A stretch of 64,000 nt of DNA, from NCBI GenBank assembly GCA_020747015.1, contig JAGTJM010000085.1:1-64000 (forward strand), given 5' to 3'. The DNA comes from Pyrenochaeta sp. MPI-SDFR-AT-0127. Lineage: Eukaryota > Ascomycota > Dothideomycetes > Pleosporales > Cucurbitariaceae. Made by a program: the position numbers and the translations under genes. Positions 21,972 through 33,440 of this stretch are shown piece after piece (position 1 is the first letter of the stretch; each line of letters opens with the position of its first letter). The notes beneath the pieces are model-generated. The model worked only from the letters and a program-made list of their open reading frames with translations, did not search any database and was not told the DNA's origin.

Positions 21972-23660
21972 ATGGTGGGCCTGGGGCTTGGACCCGAGAG
22001 CTACCTTAGCACCCCCACGGCAGCGATCTACGCCGCAGGGCTCGTCTGCTCCGTCGCGTACGTCGTCTTCTACCGCCTCTTCTTCCACCCCCTCGCGCAC
22101 ATCCCAGGCCCCAAGCTCGCAGCTCTCACCTTCCTCTACCAGACCTACCACAGCTTCAAAAATGGCAGTCGCTTCTACAAGCAGGTCGGCCTCCTGCACA
22201 AGAAATACGGCCCTATCGTGCGCATCACGCCCAACGAAGTCTCCTTGAGCGACCCCCAGAATTACGAGACGATATACTATGTCGGGTCCAAGTACGCCAA
22301 GGACCCGAGATTCTACGATGCCTTCGGCATGGAATATGCTTCCTTCACCTCCTGTCCCAACGAGCTGCACCGTCTCCGTCGCGGGCCATTGAATAAGTTC
22401 TTTTCGCGGGCTATGGTACTGGAATTGCAGAGCATTGTTCAGGAGAAGGCCAACAAGCTATGTTCTCTGATCGCGAAGAATTCAAAGGCGGGAGAAATGC
22501 TGGATATTCATCACGGATGCCGTGCTGTGTCGATTGATATTATCACGGAATATATGTTCAACAAGTGCTATGATCTTCTCGATGCCCGGGATCTGGGCAC
22601 CCATTTCTTCGAGCTGGTCAGAGGCATTGGCCCTGCGCTGTGGGTTTTCCAGCAGTGTCCAGAGCTGAGCATCATGAACCGTCTTCCCACATGGATGCTG
22701 AAAACAATGAGCCCGCCTCTTGCGCAGATCTTGAACCTGCAAGAAGTATGTCTTTCCCAGCCAAACCGCACGACTCCCGAATCCCTCCCCAGGGTTTCAT
22801 TTGCTGACGGGAATTATAGCACGCCAAACAACAAATCCTCGTCGTCAAGGCCGATCTCGACGCCGGCCGAGTCAGCAAAGATGCCCGCACAACAATCTTC
22901 CACGAACTGCTGACGCCAAATCCCGAAGAAGGCTGGGTCCCGCCAACTCCAGATCAGATCAAATACGAAGCCTACGGCATTTTGGCAGCAGCAGCTGATA
23001 CAACGGGCAATGGGCTGACTACAGGAGTATACGAGGTGATCAAGAATCCCAAGATCTACGCAAAGCTTACGGCAGAATTGAAGGCTGCATTCCCGGATCC
23101 AAACGCCAAGATGGAACTCACCGTTTTGGAACGCCTACCATATCTGACCGGCGTTGTAAACGAATCCCTCCGCCTCTCCTTTGGCGTCATCTCCCGCCTC
23201 CCGCGCATAGTCCCCGAAGGCGGCGCCAAGTTCGAGGGCTACACCATCCCCGCTGGCTTCACTGTCTCTATGTCGTCTTGGGTCCTGCATCGGAATGAGG
23301 ACTACTTTCCCCATGCACAGGAGTTCATTCCTGAGCGATGGGCCCTGACCAACGAAAAGCAGAAGATGTGGAAGGCGTTTGTGCCGTTTGGAAAAGGGAG
23401 TAGGATGTGTGTTGGGATGCCGTAAGTTCGCTGCACCGATCCTTAAGAGCTTTTTCAGGATAGCCTGGAAATGAGGCTGACTGCATAGGCTTGCGTTTTG
23501 TGAGCTATACGTGACTCTAGGGTCGATTTTTCGAAGATTCGAGCACTTGAAGGGGAATGAACTAAGTGCATACGACCTGTTATATGATGATTTCTTCGCT
23601 AGTCATCGGCCGATGGATGCTGTCAAGTTTCATATCATTGAGCAAGATTTGAAGGAATAA
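21972..23660 (+). CDS. Cytochrome P450 monooxygenase, 515 aa
   Basis: Exons 21972-22745, 22820-23421 and 23489-23660, with introns of 74 and 67 bp, keep one frame. An N-terminal membrane anchor (about residues 15-38) is followed by the hinge FHPLAHIPGP. The I-helix oxygen-binding motif is AAADTTGNG, the K-helix ExxR is ESLR, the PERF-type motif is PERW, and the haem loop is FGKGSRMCVG with the Cys thiolate ligand. All P450 hallmarks are present and length is normal, so it is probably an active ER-bound oxidase. The substrate is unknown. The LIPGPK-like hinge and VITRITPNEVS-like region resemble fungal secondary-metabolism P450s (CYP65-like clan), but I cannot assign a family. The divergent methyltransferase suggests a small accessory pathway. 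Confidence 0.93.
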
Positions 23661-24420
23661 ATATGCGGGGACAGGAGTTGCAGAATGATATATGATTTGA
23701 TGCCTAGCAGTCGGCGTGCGGGCTATGAAATGGAGCAAAGCGAGGCGTGGCTGAGTGATATCTTGATACATCCGGTGACGACATGTTCTTCCACCAGAAA
23801 ACAGGTTTATATTTATGAGCTTGGGGCAACAATTTGCATATGCCACTCGACAAGCAATCTTTGTTACTACGTTTCTTCCATTCTTTAGAGCAGAACTCGA
23901 CCAAATTTGGTTAGTCTATAGGAAAGAAAGTATTAGCAAAAACTCTCCTACAACACTAACGCTTAACACGGCAAGAGAGAGCCAAAACCTCGATGATATC
24001 TACTTCCAATCTCTTAATTTTTTACCTGCAAGGAGAACAGTTCAATCTTGCTTCGAACCAACGGATTACGCGAAACTGGAGAACCAGACTTTTCGAATAG
24101 ATGAAGAGGTAAAACTGTCTCTATCCCTGTGAGTTATCCTCTCATATAGCACCCATGGATCGTACCCACAGCATGACGATACAATGGCACCCGTCGTCCA
24201 GTCGCTCCTCTCTTCGTCCTGAAGTATTCCCTCCTTATGGTGGCCTGTAAAGCTCCCTAGCAGCATATCAATCACGATTCTTTCTGATTTATGTGCAGGA
24301 TCCTTTCAAGCCTGGTTGTACCTCTGCACTTCTACCTTTCGATCCCGGGTCATATCTTTCTAATTACCAGCGTGTAGTATCTTGAATGCTCTGGGGAAAG
24401 ACAATTTTTTCCTTTCCTTC
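23661..24420. other. Intergenic between convergent P450 and HET genes
   Basis: No frame with recognisable content. It must hold the 3' ends and terminators of both genes. Confidence 0.5.
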
Positions 24421-26940
24421 CTAAATCAACTCTATCCTCTGCAACGGCAGGCCCATCTTCCACCCTTCCCCGCTCATAATACCATAAACATAAGACTCGC
24501 CGACAAGGCTATACCCGTCAACCATTATCTGACGGCGCAAGATAAATGGGGTTTTTCCACCTCTGAGGAGAAAAACCAAGTCTCCAAGTTTAGCATTCCA
24601 CGGTGCTAGTCCAATATATCCTTTTTGAGTTACAAACAAAGCTCGATGGGCGCACGTATTGTGTATTCGCTTGGCATACTCCCCATACTGTTTGGTATCT
24701 GCAGATCGATCCTTCATCCAGTTAACATCTACTCCCCTGAGCTCATCCAGATGTAATATCATGTCAACATCCATGAGCGAAACATCGCGTCCAACCTTAT
24801 ATCTCTCATATAGACCTTTGCCGTCCATTGCGTCCGGGTTAGGTATGTCCGTGGCCCATCCAATCCGATCATACCAGCACTCGATGAACGCCGATACTTC
24901 AGCCGGCGCAGCATTTTGCCCTGCATAATCTGCGATATGCGTTCGCCATGTTGCATATTGTCGGCCATAGGCATTGCCCTGAGCGCTGGTGTACGGGCAA
25001 CCTTTGACTTTTGGCCAGCGCGCTAATTGCTCCCAGCTTTTCAGAACCTCTAAACCCTTCCTTGAAGCGGGAGGGATATCGGAATCTGGATGCCAAGGAT
25101 TAGCCAGTTCCATTATAGTGTCGAAGTTCACCCCTTCTAAGCATAATTTATCCCTATCTCCGGTCAATATTAGGTTCTGATGGAATGACCCGCTAGCCCA
25201 GTAGCGAGGAGAGCTGTTTGACCAATCCAAGAGCGGCTCCGGATCCCACTGTGTAGGTATCGCCCAATTTGGCACCCATGATGGTAGATGAGAAAGCTCA
25301 GTGTGTAAAGGGTGCATCAGAGCCTTGCGTCTCCTAGTCTCAGCCGGACAAAATTTGATAACAGGTTGGCATTTATCGCTCCAGACTTTCTCCCAGTGAA
25401 GGGGTAAGATGCATTGCTTCTTAACTGAGGTAGGTTTCTGTGGCTCTTGATCAAAATACGGGCTGTGGTCGTGAAGAACCCGACAGTTCCAATCATAATA
25501 GTGAGTAGCATCGCCGATTTGCTGTCGCTCCCATCCCGGGGGTAACCGTACCCAGGCTGGTCTTGGTGCGGAATCTTGTAATGCGCCAAGGAATGGTTTG
25601 GAATTGTCGACCAGAGAGTCAGTGGCATGATATCTGACTTGATCAAAGAAACTGTACGCAAAGTGTGAACTGCTTAAGGCCGCTACATCCTGCCATTCTC
25701 GCTTGCAATTAAGGATGTCGAGGCTACCAGTCTTCTCGATCAGCATTCTCGCTGCGTTTGTGTATACCTCCGAGGTTGACCAAGCGTAGTTTGGAGTCAT
25801 AGAAAAGCCCAAAGATTGCTCAACTAAACCCAAAAAACCATAAATTCGATCTTTTGGGTTTGTGCAATTCAGACGCCGGAATTTGTACAGGAGCTCGTAG
25901 ATGCTAAGGTCCCAGGCATTTCCATGCCATTTCTGACGAAGTTCGCTAAGCATTGCATGACCACCATTCATGAGTTGGAAATCGGGATTCAGCGCAAGAC
26001 CGAACACTTCGTATTGCTTCTTCGGTCCATTGATCAAGACTGATCGCTTTACCCATCGATCCACATCAGTCCAGCATGCAGTGTCCTTGCCGCACATTAA
26101 AAGAAGCTTTTTCGCAACGATGGCTTCTTGCATAATCCTGTACAATTAACATGTATCTTCCTTATTTCTCGGGAATATGGCGACTTACCACACTCTTGTC
26201 CACCATGGACGATCAAATAGCTCCCTCACCTCGCCTACTTGCATCTCATCTAATATATCAAAGAACATCTGGGACGCTTCTGTACTTGTCATGTTACCAA
26301 ATCGGGGAAGTATCCTCTTATGTTTCTGATAGAGCTTCAATAGTTCCCAGTTTTTGGATACTCGTGTCAAGCTCGACTTGATGTACCTCATGCCAAGGGA
26401 GCTGCCCTCAGAAGCTTCTCCAAGCCAGATGCATACCTGCTCAGCTTGCTCATAGATGCGCCTCATCAAAGGTATCTGGAAAACCTTTTCATCATTGTCA
26501 TTTTGATTTATGCATACTGCATCTATCCATAGCACGCGACTTGCCGCCTTTTTCCTCAAGCGTTTTAAGGCTGCTTCGAGATTCTCAAAGATCGTGAATG
26601 GTCGTGCAGACAATGTTATCGTCCCACGGCACCCTGGAGCTCCCCAGACGTATGATATTGCATCATATTGAGGATTAAATCGTAGAGAAACCACTTGAAT
26701 TTCACAAGCTATTGGATCCTCCAAGGCCGCTGCAGGCTGAAGAACCAGGAGACGGACTTCTTCATGCTCAGGTCGCAGTTGCTGATATGGAAAACTTCGA
26801 TTATCACCAGCCATATTTTCAATGATATAGGTAAATCGCCAAGACGGTTCTGGGAATTGGTGTTGAGGTTCTTGCGGCTTTATGACAACGGTATTCTGAA
26901 ACAGGGTACGAGAATTGGCCCCCAGATTTGATTTGCTCAT
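24421..26940 (-). CDS. HET-domain (heterokaryon incompatibility) protein, 822 aa
   Basis: Exons 26189-26940 and 24421-26137 join across a 51-bp GTAAGT...CAG intron, restoring WWTRVWIMQE. The HET domain lies at about residues 50-260: YDAISYVWG (92-100), LWIDAVCINQ (137-146), RRIYEQAEQVCIWLG (160-174) and the RPWWTRVW block. The ~560-residue C-terminal part has the usual variable layout (GLVEQ-like block, then LxLxG and a conserved tail GDLVFLLRGGKTPFILRR). HET proteins trigger cell death after recognising non-self partners. A downstream Met43 (MAGDNRSFPYQQL) at 26814 may be the real start, as it better fits the usual distance to the domain. The gene is intact, unlike the NLR relics nearby. Confidence 0.92.
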
Positions 26941-27431
26941 ATCCTGGGCTTTCCGTTCGACCTGTCAGAACCTGCATTAGGGCGGGACAACACTTGCATT
27001 GACGCATATCATTGGGTTGACATTATAAGAGGATTGAAAAAGAGGGGACAGGCGTAATCAGCTGAGGCATGCATGATCGAAAATGGCAGTTGACGTTCTG
27101 AATGCCTGCACCGTCCCGCATCTCAGTTATGACTACAAAAAAAGAGCTAATAGTCTTCATGTATCGTCGAATATTGACTATGTATCAAAATTTGATATGA
27201 AGCTACGCGTTATTGAAGGGATTACGCTGGACTTTCGCGCTACTGTTAGCCGATAGCCGAAAGTCCGTCTTAATTGAATCCGTCTTAATGGACTAAGGGT
27301 AACCTCTAATACAATGAGGGTAAAATACGGTACTAGCACATGCGAAATCCACCCGAAGATGAACCTTTGTGCGTCATGATCCCCCAAAAGTAAACTTGTG
27401 GGTTTCCTTGATAGCTGATTTCGCAATACTC
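26941..27431. other. Intergenic, promoter side of the HET gene
   Basis: Nothing recognisable. Slightly AT-rich. Confidence 0.45.
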
Positions 27432-28092
27432 CTAATAATAAACAACTCGCTCATCACCCTGCTTCACATTGTTCTTGCCGCCATCATAGGGACCGCCATC
27501 ATAAGGACTTCCATTCATTAGCGGGAACTCGTAGCGGCTATCGTCTGCAGGACACTCTTTGGGGAATGAGAGCTTATTTCCTTTTGAGTCATCATTCGGG
27601 AAGGCACGGAGGTATTTCTTTCCTAGAACGGATCTCAGTAAGAGCTCATGACCGAACGGTCAAAATACAAGAGGCTTGAGGTAGACTTGAGAGCGGGGAA
27701 CAGTCGACTGAAAATACTAATAGAACCGAGGAGAGGGAGGATGGTAAGCACTTACGCCCACGGGTTTTGCTAACATGGTAAAGGTTGGTGCCTCGTTGCG
27801 CCGCAAGATAGATTTCGTGCCCAGTATATGTGTTATCACCGCATTTGAACAGATTCCGCTGAATCTGGTCGGTTGAAGAGCTACATTATAAAATGTTAGT
27901 AAGATTTTGCAGTATGGGACTTTCTCATGTAGGTGAGGAAAGCATTACATCTATGGATGCATTCGACCGAGCTCGAATATCAAAATCAGTTGGAAGTCCA
28001 CTGACTACACCAAGGAGGAAGACAATTGGTCCTAAGACTGAAAACCCCACAACGATATTTGGTGCGATAAACAACAGGCTGGTAGGAGCCGG
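27432..28092 (-). pseudogene. T1/N1-type ribonuclease-fold secreted protein, no start codon found
   Basis: Minus-strand exons end 27432-27622 and 27756-27880 (133-bp intron between). An upstream exon covers about 27949-28092, with donor GAT|GTAATG. The product has a hydrophobic leader (FSVLGPIVFLLGVVSGLP), then KCGDNTYTGHEIYLAAQ, KYLRAFPNDDSKGN, PADDSRYEFPLMNG, and the C-terminus GDERVVYY. YEFPL and DERVVYY match the Glu58 and Arg77 strands of RNase T1. The sequence stops before the His92 region, and the His40 motif is not evident, so catalysis is doubtful. The leader frame is open back to a stop at 28093-28095 without any ATG. It is either a pseudogene or has an unseen first exon. It resembles RNase-like effectors of plant pathogens (inference). 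Confidence 0.6.
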
Positions 28093-28986
28093 CTAGGAGC
28101 AGGGTTGTTGATAGTCGGTAGTTCGAATCTAAGATACGGCGAATACGATTTTGGAAGGTTATCGTTTTTCTAGTTGTTAAGATGGGGGGGGGGGGGGGGG
28201 AGTCGTTCGAGTGATGAACGAAACCTTAAGCATTTCCCCGAGCCTTTGGAAAACTTATAAAACTCATGAAATCTTTTTGGGGCTTACAAGGAGCATGAGA
28301 AACAGTTGTTGGTCTAAAGGACCTTGGACATCGCATGTTGGCTGTAACAACCTACTCCCGCCGAGGATAATTTTAGAATCGTACAGAGTTTTCTCACAAT
28401 GACTGCAAGACGTCCCCCGTCGGTGCGTCAGTGATAGTCACCGAACGAGCGCATAGCCACCACTTTGAAACAGCCTGTAAAATCCAGAGTTGGAGGGCGT
28501 AGAGATCTTCTTGATAGAGGCCGTGTTGATTCTAAGCTAAATGTAATCGTGACCTAAAGTCAGAGGCAGTGTTAAGGGCTATTTCCAATCATAGTGTTCT
28601 AGTAAAGATCTGCTATATGCGGGGGAATTCACAGAGCCGAACATCAACCGGCGCTTCCTCAGAGCCCAATTGTATATTGCTACGCTCGTTTTTCACTCCG
28701 CTCGAATCCGCTCACAGCACAATCTAGGATGCCATGGGCTATTTGATTGGCCAAAACCCTGCTTTGAGCCGCGTCAGGCCCGATAAAGATGGGCCGTTTT
28801 GGTGGGCAAAGTCGATGTCAATGGAGTTAGTGAAGCGGGGTGGGCCTTAGGTCCGAGCAGGCTCGACTTGGCAGTGAGCGCAAGAGCCGGGGCGGCCAAC
28901 CCGTGCTTTCCTGGCGGTGTTGCATATATTCATCGTATCATCTGCGACTGCAAAAGATTCAACCAGAGCTGGTACCTGTTGCAACC
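28093..28986. other. Intergenic with a 17-base G tract
   Basis: A homopolymer run of 17 G occupies 28184-28200. No gene is supported. The last ~200 bases are the aldehyde dehydrogenase promoter. The upstream-extended frame from 28840 lacks family similarity, so the ATG at 28987 is preferred. Confidence 0.5.
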
Positions 28987-30705
28987 ATGACTGAAGACAA
29001 CTACTCAAGCAAGTCCGACATCGACGCCTCAATTACAACCCTACGAAGCACCTTTCGCTCAGGACGCACCAAGGATGTCCGCTATCGCAAGTGGCAGCTC
29101 AAGCAGCTGTACTGGCTCGTTGCCGATCACCGCGCAGACTTCACTGATGCTCTGCACAAGGACCTGGGCCGCCCAGAGTTCGAGACGCAACTTAATCTCA
29201 AAGGCCTAGAAGACGAAATTCTGTATCACATCAAGCACGTTGATGAGTGGGCCCGCGGCGAGACACCAGAAAGCGGCTTCTTGTTCACCAAAATTGGCAG
29301 TACACACATTCGACACGAACCACGCGGACTTGCCTTTATCATCGGTCCCTGGAACTTCCCTGATGCGCTGACGCTTGTACCTCTGGCTGCTGCAATCTCC
29401 GCCGGGTGCACAGTCCTCATCAAGCCGTCCGAATTGGCTGCGAACATCGCTACGCTCCTGGTGCAACTGATTCCACGCTACTTAGATCCTTCAGCATATG
29501 CTGTAGTCACTGGCGGCGCTTCCGAGACCCAATACATGCTCTCTCATAAGTTTGATCATGTCTTCTTCACTGGATCCACGCCTGTCGCCCGGCACGTCGC
29601 TGCTGCGGCTGCCAAACACCTCACGCCAACAGTACTCGAGCTAGGTGGTCAGTGTCCAGCAATTGTCACCAAAAGTGCGAACGTTGATCTTGCAGCTAAG
29701 CGTGTCGCTGCTGCCAAGTTTCTCAATGCTGGCCAAATCTGTCTCTCAGTCAACCATGTCTTTGTGCATCCGGCCATACATCGTGAACTTGTAGATCGCG
29801 TAAAGTACTGGAATGATCAGTTCACCGCAGGTGGCAAGGAAGACGCAATGTGTACCATCATCAACGAACGCAACCATGCCCGCCTCGAGGATTTGCTGGA
29901 CAACACAAATGGCCAGATTGTGTACACTGGAGCTCATCACGACCGAAAGCTTCGAAAATTCAAGTCTACTGTAATAGACAATGTCACCATGGAAGATTCC
30001 CTACTATCTGAGGAGCTCTTTGGGCCATTGCTTCCCATTGTAGAGGCTGACTACAAGCGTGCTGTTGAAATCATAGCTTCATTGCCACATCCTCTTGGCC
30101 TCTACATATTCTCACATGATCAGACTGAAATAGACTATGGTTGGTTTAAAAGAACTTTCTGTCAATGCAATCTCGTCACTGACGTCTCATCTAGTCCTGG
30201 ATAATACCTTGTCTGGAGGAGTGACTGTCAATGATGCTTTGCTGCATGCAGCAACGCCCGAGGCGCCTTTTGGTGGTGTTGGTAAGTCTCCTGTCCGCTG
30301 CCTCACTTGTCCTTCTTCGCCTATGCCCGTAGACAGTAAAGTCTCGTATCTGGTGTCCATCCGTGATTGACAGAAATGTACGCAGGTGACTCCGGAATGG
30401 GCACATATCATGGCAAGCATGGCTTCGACACATTCACACATCGACGCGTTGTGACAAGCTTGCCTGATTGGCTTGACAAGTTCATGAGCTTTCGATATCC
30501 GCCATATAACTTGAAGAAAAGCAACCCCATGACCACGTTCTCCACCCCGTCATTTAAGCGCGGAGAATCTCTTGCGGATCAGAAAGCTGTCAGTTCCGGT
30601 AGCACGAGCCTTCGACTACTTGGAGTCGCAGTCACTATCGCTGGTATCGCAATTGTGCTCGCACGAGGAAAAAACATTGACCTACCGGCTTTGTACAGAA
30701 GCTAG
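28987..30705 (+). CDS. Fatty aldehyde dehydrogenase (class 3 ALDH), tail-anchored, 519 aa
   Basis: Exons 28987-30139, 30195-30281 and 30386-30705, with introns of 55 and 104 bp, join in frame. The class 3 ALDH layout is clear: GPWNFP with Asn123, FTGSTPVA, the general-base Glu in LELGG (Glu218), the nucleophile in NAGQIC (Cys252), EELFGPLLPI, and the C-terminal APFGGVG...SGMGTYHGKHGFDTFTH. The last ~30 residues hold one hydrophobic segment (SLRLLGVAVTIAGIAIVLA) followed by a basic tail. This is the membrane anchor of fatty aldehyde dehydrogenases such as yeast Hfd1 and mammalian ALDH3A2. It should oxidise long-chain aldehydes to fatty acids at an intracellular membrane. No pathway neighbours are seen. 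Confidence 0.93.
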
Positions 30706-31808
30706 GACATCTTTAGGTCTCGGCATTCTCCGAGATAGCTGTGACGGGGATAGAGGGCGAGATACAATCTCCAATATATGTTTGTCAGGAAGTCGAAGAG
30801 ATTATAAGTTGATCGAAAGGCCTAAAATACTCGTTCTGTATTCATATCAGCAGCTGTTTGAGTTTGTCTACGTAATATCGACTGCTTGTAATGCACCGGA
30901 TTAAAATGCCTTGGGGTCCTCTCGGTGTAAGGCGTGTGTGCTGAAACATAGCAGCGCCCTTCAAAGTTACACGTATATGAGTCTAGATCTCCTGCAAACC
31001 CTCCCACGGCTGCAAGGACGACTGGAAATGCATCAAGTGTACGGCTTTGTGCTCTTAACCAGCCTTCGTTCACAGGGAGCTGGGCAAGCTGGCATTGGGC
31101 CTGCTAGATGGTGGAGTACTGGAGTTCCCAGTGAGCGTGGGCGAAGGGGGATGGTGTTGAAGACATGTATCATTTGGTTGGGTGGAAAACTGAGGGATGA
31201 ATTGAGCTGCGAAGGGGGACTAACTTATACCTATTGAAATATACCCTGGGCGTACTCCAATTCCTCTAGGTTGATCATCAAGAATATTCATACCTGTGCA
31301 ACTATCTTGGTGCTGTGTCAGCCTCAACAACAGATGCAGATGTAAGCAGACGAAACTTCCTTCTGGGCGCTCGGACACACAAACCGCCAATAAGTTTGTT
31401 ATTTCTAATTAAATAGTAGAATATAGTCTGCGGTAACTCAGATGCTTGAATAGAAGTTCTCGTGTTTCAAGAGAGGTTCAGATTGAACTATCGAAGAGGC
31501 TTTCAATCTATTTCTGTCACACGATGGTGCTATACTCAGTTAACGTCTGCTACATTATGGCTTGAAAATGGTACATGGCCTATTAGCGCAATGCGAAACA
31601 CACCCGAAATTAGCAGATTACATGTGCTATGCAAGATAGACAGAATATCTGTCCGAGAAAAAAATGTCAAGTTAATCATAGCACAACTCTACCCGACAGG
31701 TACCGTGGCATTCGATATCCATGCTGCTGTGGCACTCGAGCGACCAGCGCTGTGTGTCATTCAGAAACACCTACCACCCACAAACCAGAACCCCCCATGC
31801 CCATATAC
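30706..31808. other. Intergenic, no supported gene
   Basis: Lies between convergent 3' ends of the aldehyde dehydrogenase and the next minus-strand gene. Frames here have no recognisable content. Confidence 0.45.
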
Positions 31809-33440
31809 TCAGTCCTTCTTTCCCTTTTTGGCAGGCATTGGCACCAGTCCCTTCACATAGTACTGAGCACCGAAGCGCTCAACCTCCTTGGTCAGGCTGG
31901 AGTGGCTCCTGTACGGCCGATATCCCGCTACGCCCTGCACTGACGTGCCCTCGAAACGCTGATTGAAATTCTCGACAAAAGATTTCCAGCCCTTTGTAGG
32001 CTTTCCCGCGGTGAGGTTTGCTAGAATCCATCGTCGCTCTTCCGGCACATATGCGTGCACCACTTCTCTGAAGCGGACGTCTGTGTTACGTCGAATCTGC
32101 TGGGCAGTGCGTTTATTAAGCGCAGTAATGGCGTCCTGATTGTTCCAGTCGCGTGGAGGCGGGTTGGCAAAGATGCGCTTACGGCCAGTTTTGTCGGTGA
32201 GCTTAATTATGAGCTTAGCCTTCTGATCGGCGACGGTGCCATCTGGGAGAAGTTCGAAACGACCCGGGACAAACTGTGTAAATTCAGGCTCCTTTGCAAA
32301 CTCAGCGGCATTGTCGAAGTCAGTAGCATATGAACCCCATCGGACATTGCGGAATAAGTGGGGTTTGTTCGTGTCCTTGACATCGCCTGGAAGGTCGTCG
32401 GCATCACTGTCATAATACTCAGAGCCAATCTTGGTAGCACTACCAAGTAGTTGTGCATGCTCAGGATTGCTTGGGTTGAGGATGCGCTTGTTGCGCTTCA
32501 TGATCGGAGTGACTAGTGAAAGCTGAGAACAAACTCCGTTGTCAGGCGGCTCAGCCTCATCACCGGCGTCGAACATCGCATCATTCTCGTGGGTGACAAT
32601 ACGATGCATGGCTTTCATCTTCTTCGTTTTGACTAGCGTATCTTCAGTCACCTGCTTCTTGGCCATGGTTGAAGTGGTCTTCTTATAGCGCGGCTTAGAA
32701 GGAACAAGCTCGATCTCAGAGTCGGTGTCATCAGCATCGTGTGTGACTATCTCGGCGAAAGTACGCTTCCGACCGGCGGTGGTGTGGTTATTCATCGTTT
32801 TACCGGGTTTGTCTTTACTGAACGAGGAGGGGTTGCGGCTGTGGAACAGTGGATCCTTAAGGGCGGCCTGGATTCCACGAAGCTTGATCTTCAGGCGTGG
32901 TTCAATTGTGGCAGGTGTAGGCGTAGTGCTGATCGGTACCGCAACGACATTGTACTCTGGAGCGATATGTGTGATTTCTTCGATCGCGCTGTTCTGAATG
33001 AGCCTGGGCTGTGCTGAGCCAGATGAATGACGCGTTTTGTTCTCTTTGTTGGAGGTAGGAGATGATCTATCTGTCTCATCATCAGTCACACAAATGAATT
33101 CTAGCGTTCAGCACTTACTGCTGGGCAAATAAGGGTAGCCAAAGGCTACAAAATCAGACGTTGTCTGAGAGCGCTCGATCGTAGTGTTGGCGGAAATGGT
33201 TGAGTTTTCGGGTAATCTAGAGTTGTCAATGGTATTGACGACGCTGCTACCACAGGTCTTAGGACTAGGGTACAACACCGTGGTTTTCAATGAAGCAGGT
33301 TGCGATCGTGGCAAGTTGTTTTCTTCTTCAATGGCTGCGACATCGTCAGGATATGACAGATTAGTCTTTTGTGCTGCATCCTTGTTCATGTCATTCGGCG
33401 CCATGAGTATACCAGAAGGATGCGCAATGGCAGGCGTCAT
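31809..33440 (-). CDS. Conserved-looking basic protein of unknown function, ~527 aa
   Basis: Exons 33119-33440 and 31809-33070 join across a 48-bp GTAAGT...CAG intron. The N-terminal ~330 residues are polar and disordered-looking, with short basic clusters (KKTTSTMAKKQ, VKTKKMK) suggesting a nuclear protein. From about 400 onward the sequence is ordered: RDWNNQDAITALNKRTAQQ, VPEERRWILANL, KGWKSFVENFNQRFEG, ending in a basic tail. The last part has the W-spaced look of a SANT/homeodomain-like helix bundle, but I do not claim that family. The start at 33440 (MTPAIAHPSG) is chosen because the upstream open frame is hydrophobic and unlike the rest. An upstream exon cannot be excluded. Confidence 0.65.

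Noticed and set aside
28840..28986. Upstream extension of the aldehyde dehydrogenase frame (49 extra codons)
   Set aside because: Arg/Ser-rich and unlike the family. The ATG at 28987 gives the usual class 3 ALDH N-terminus.
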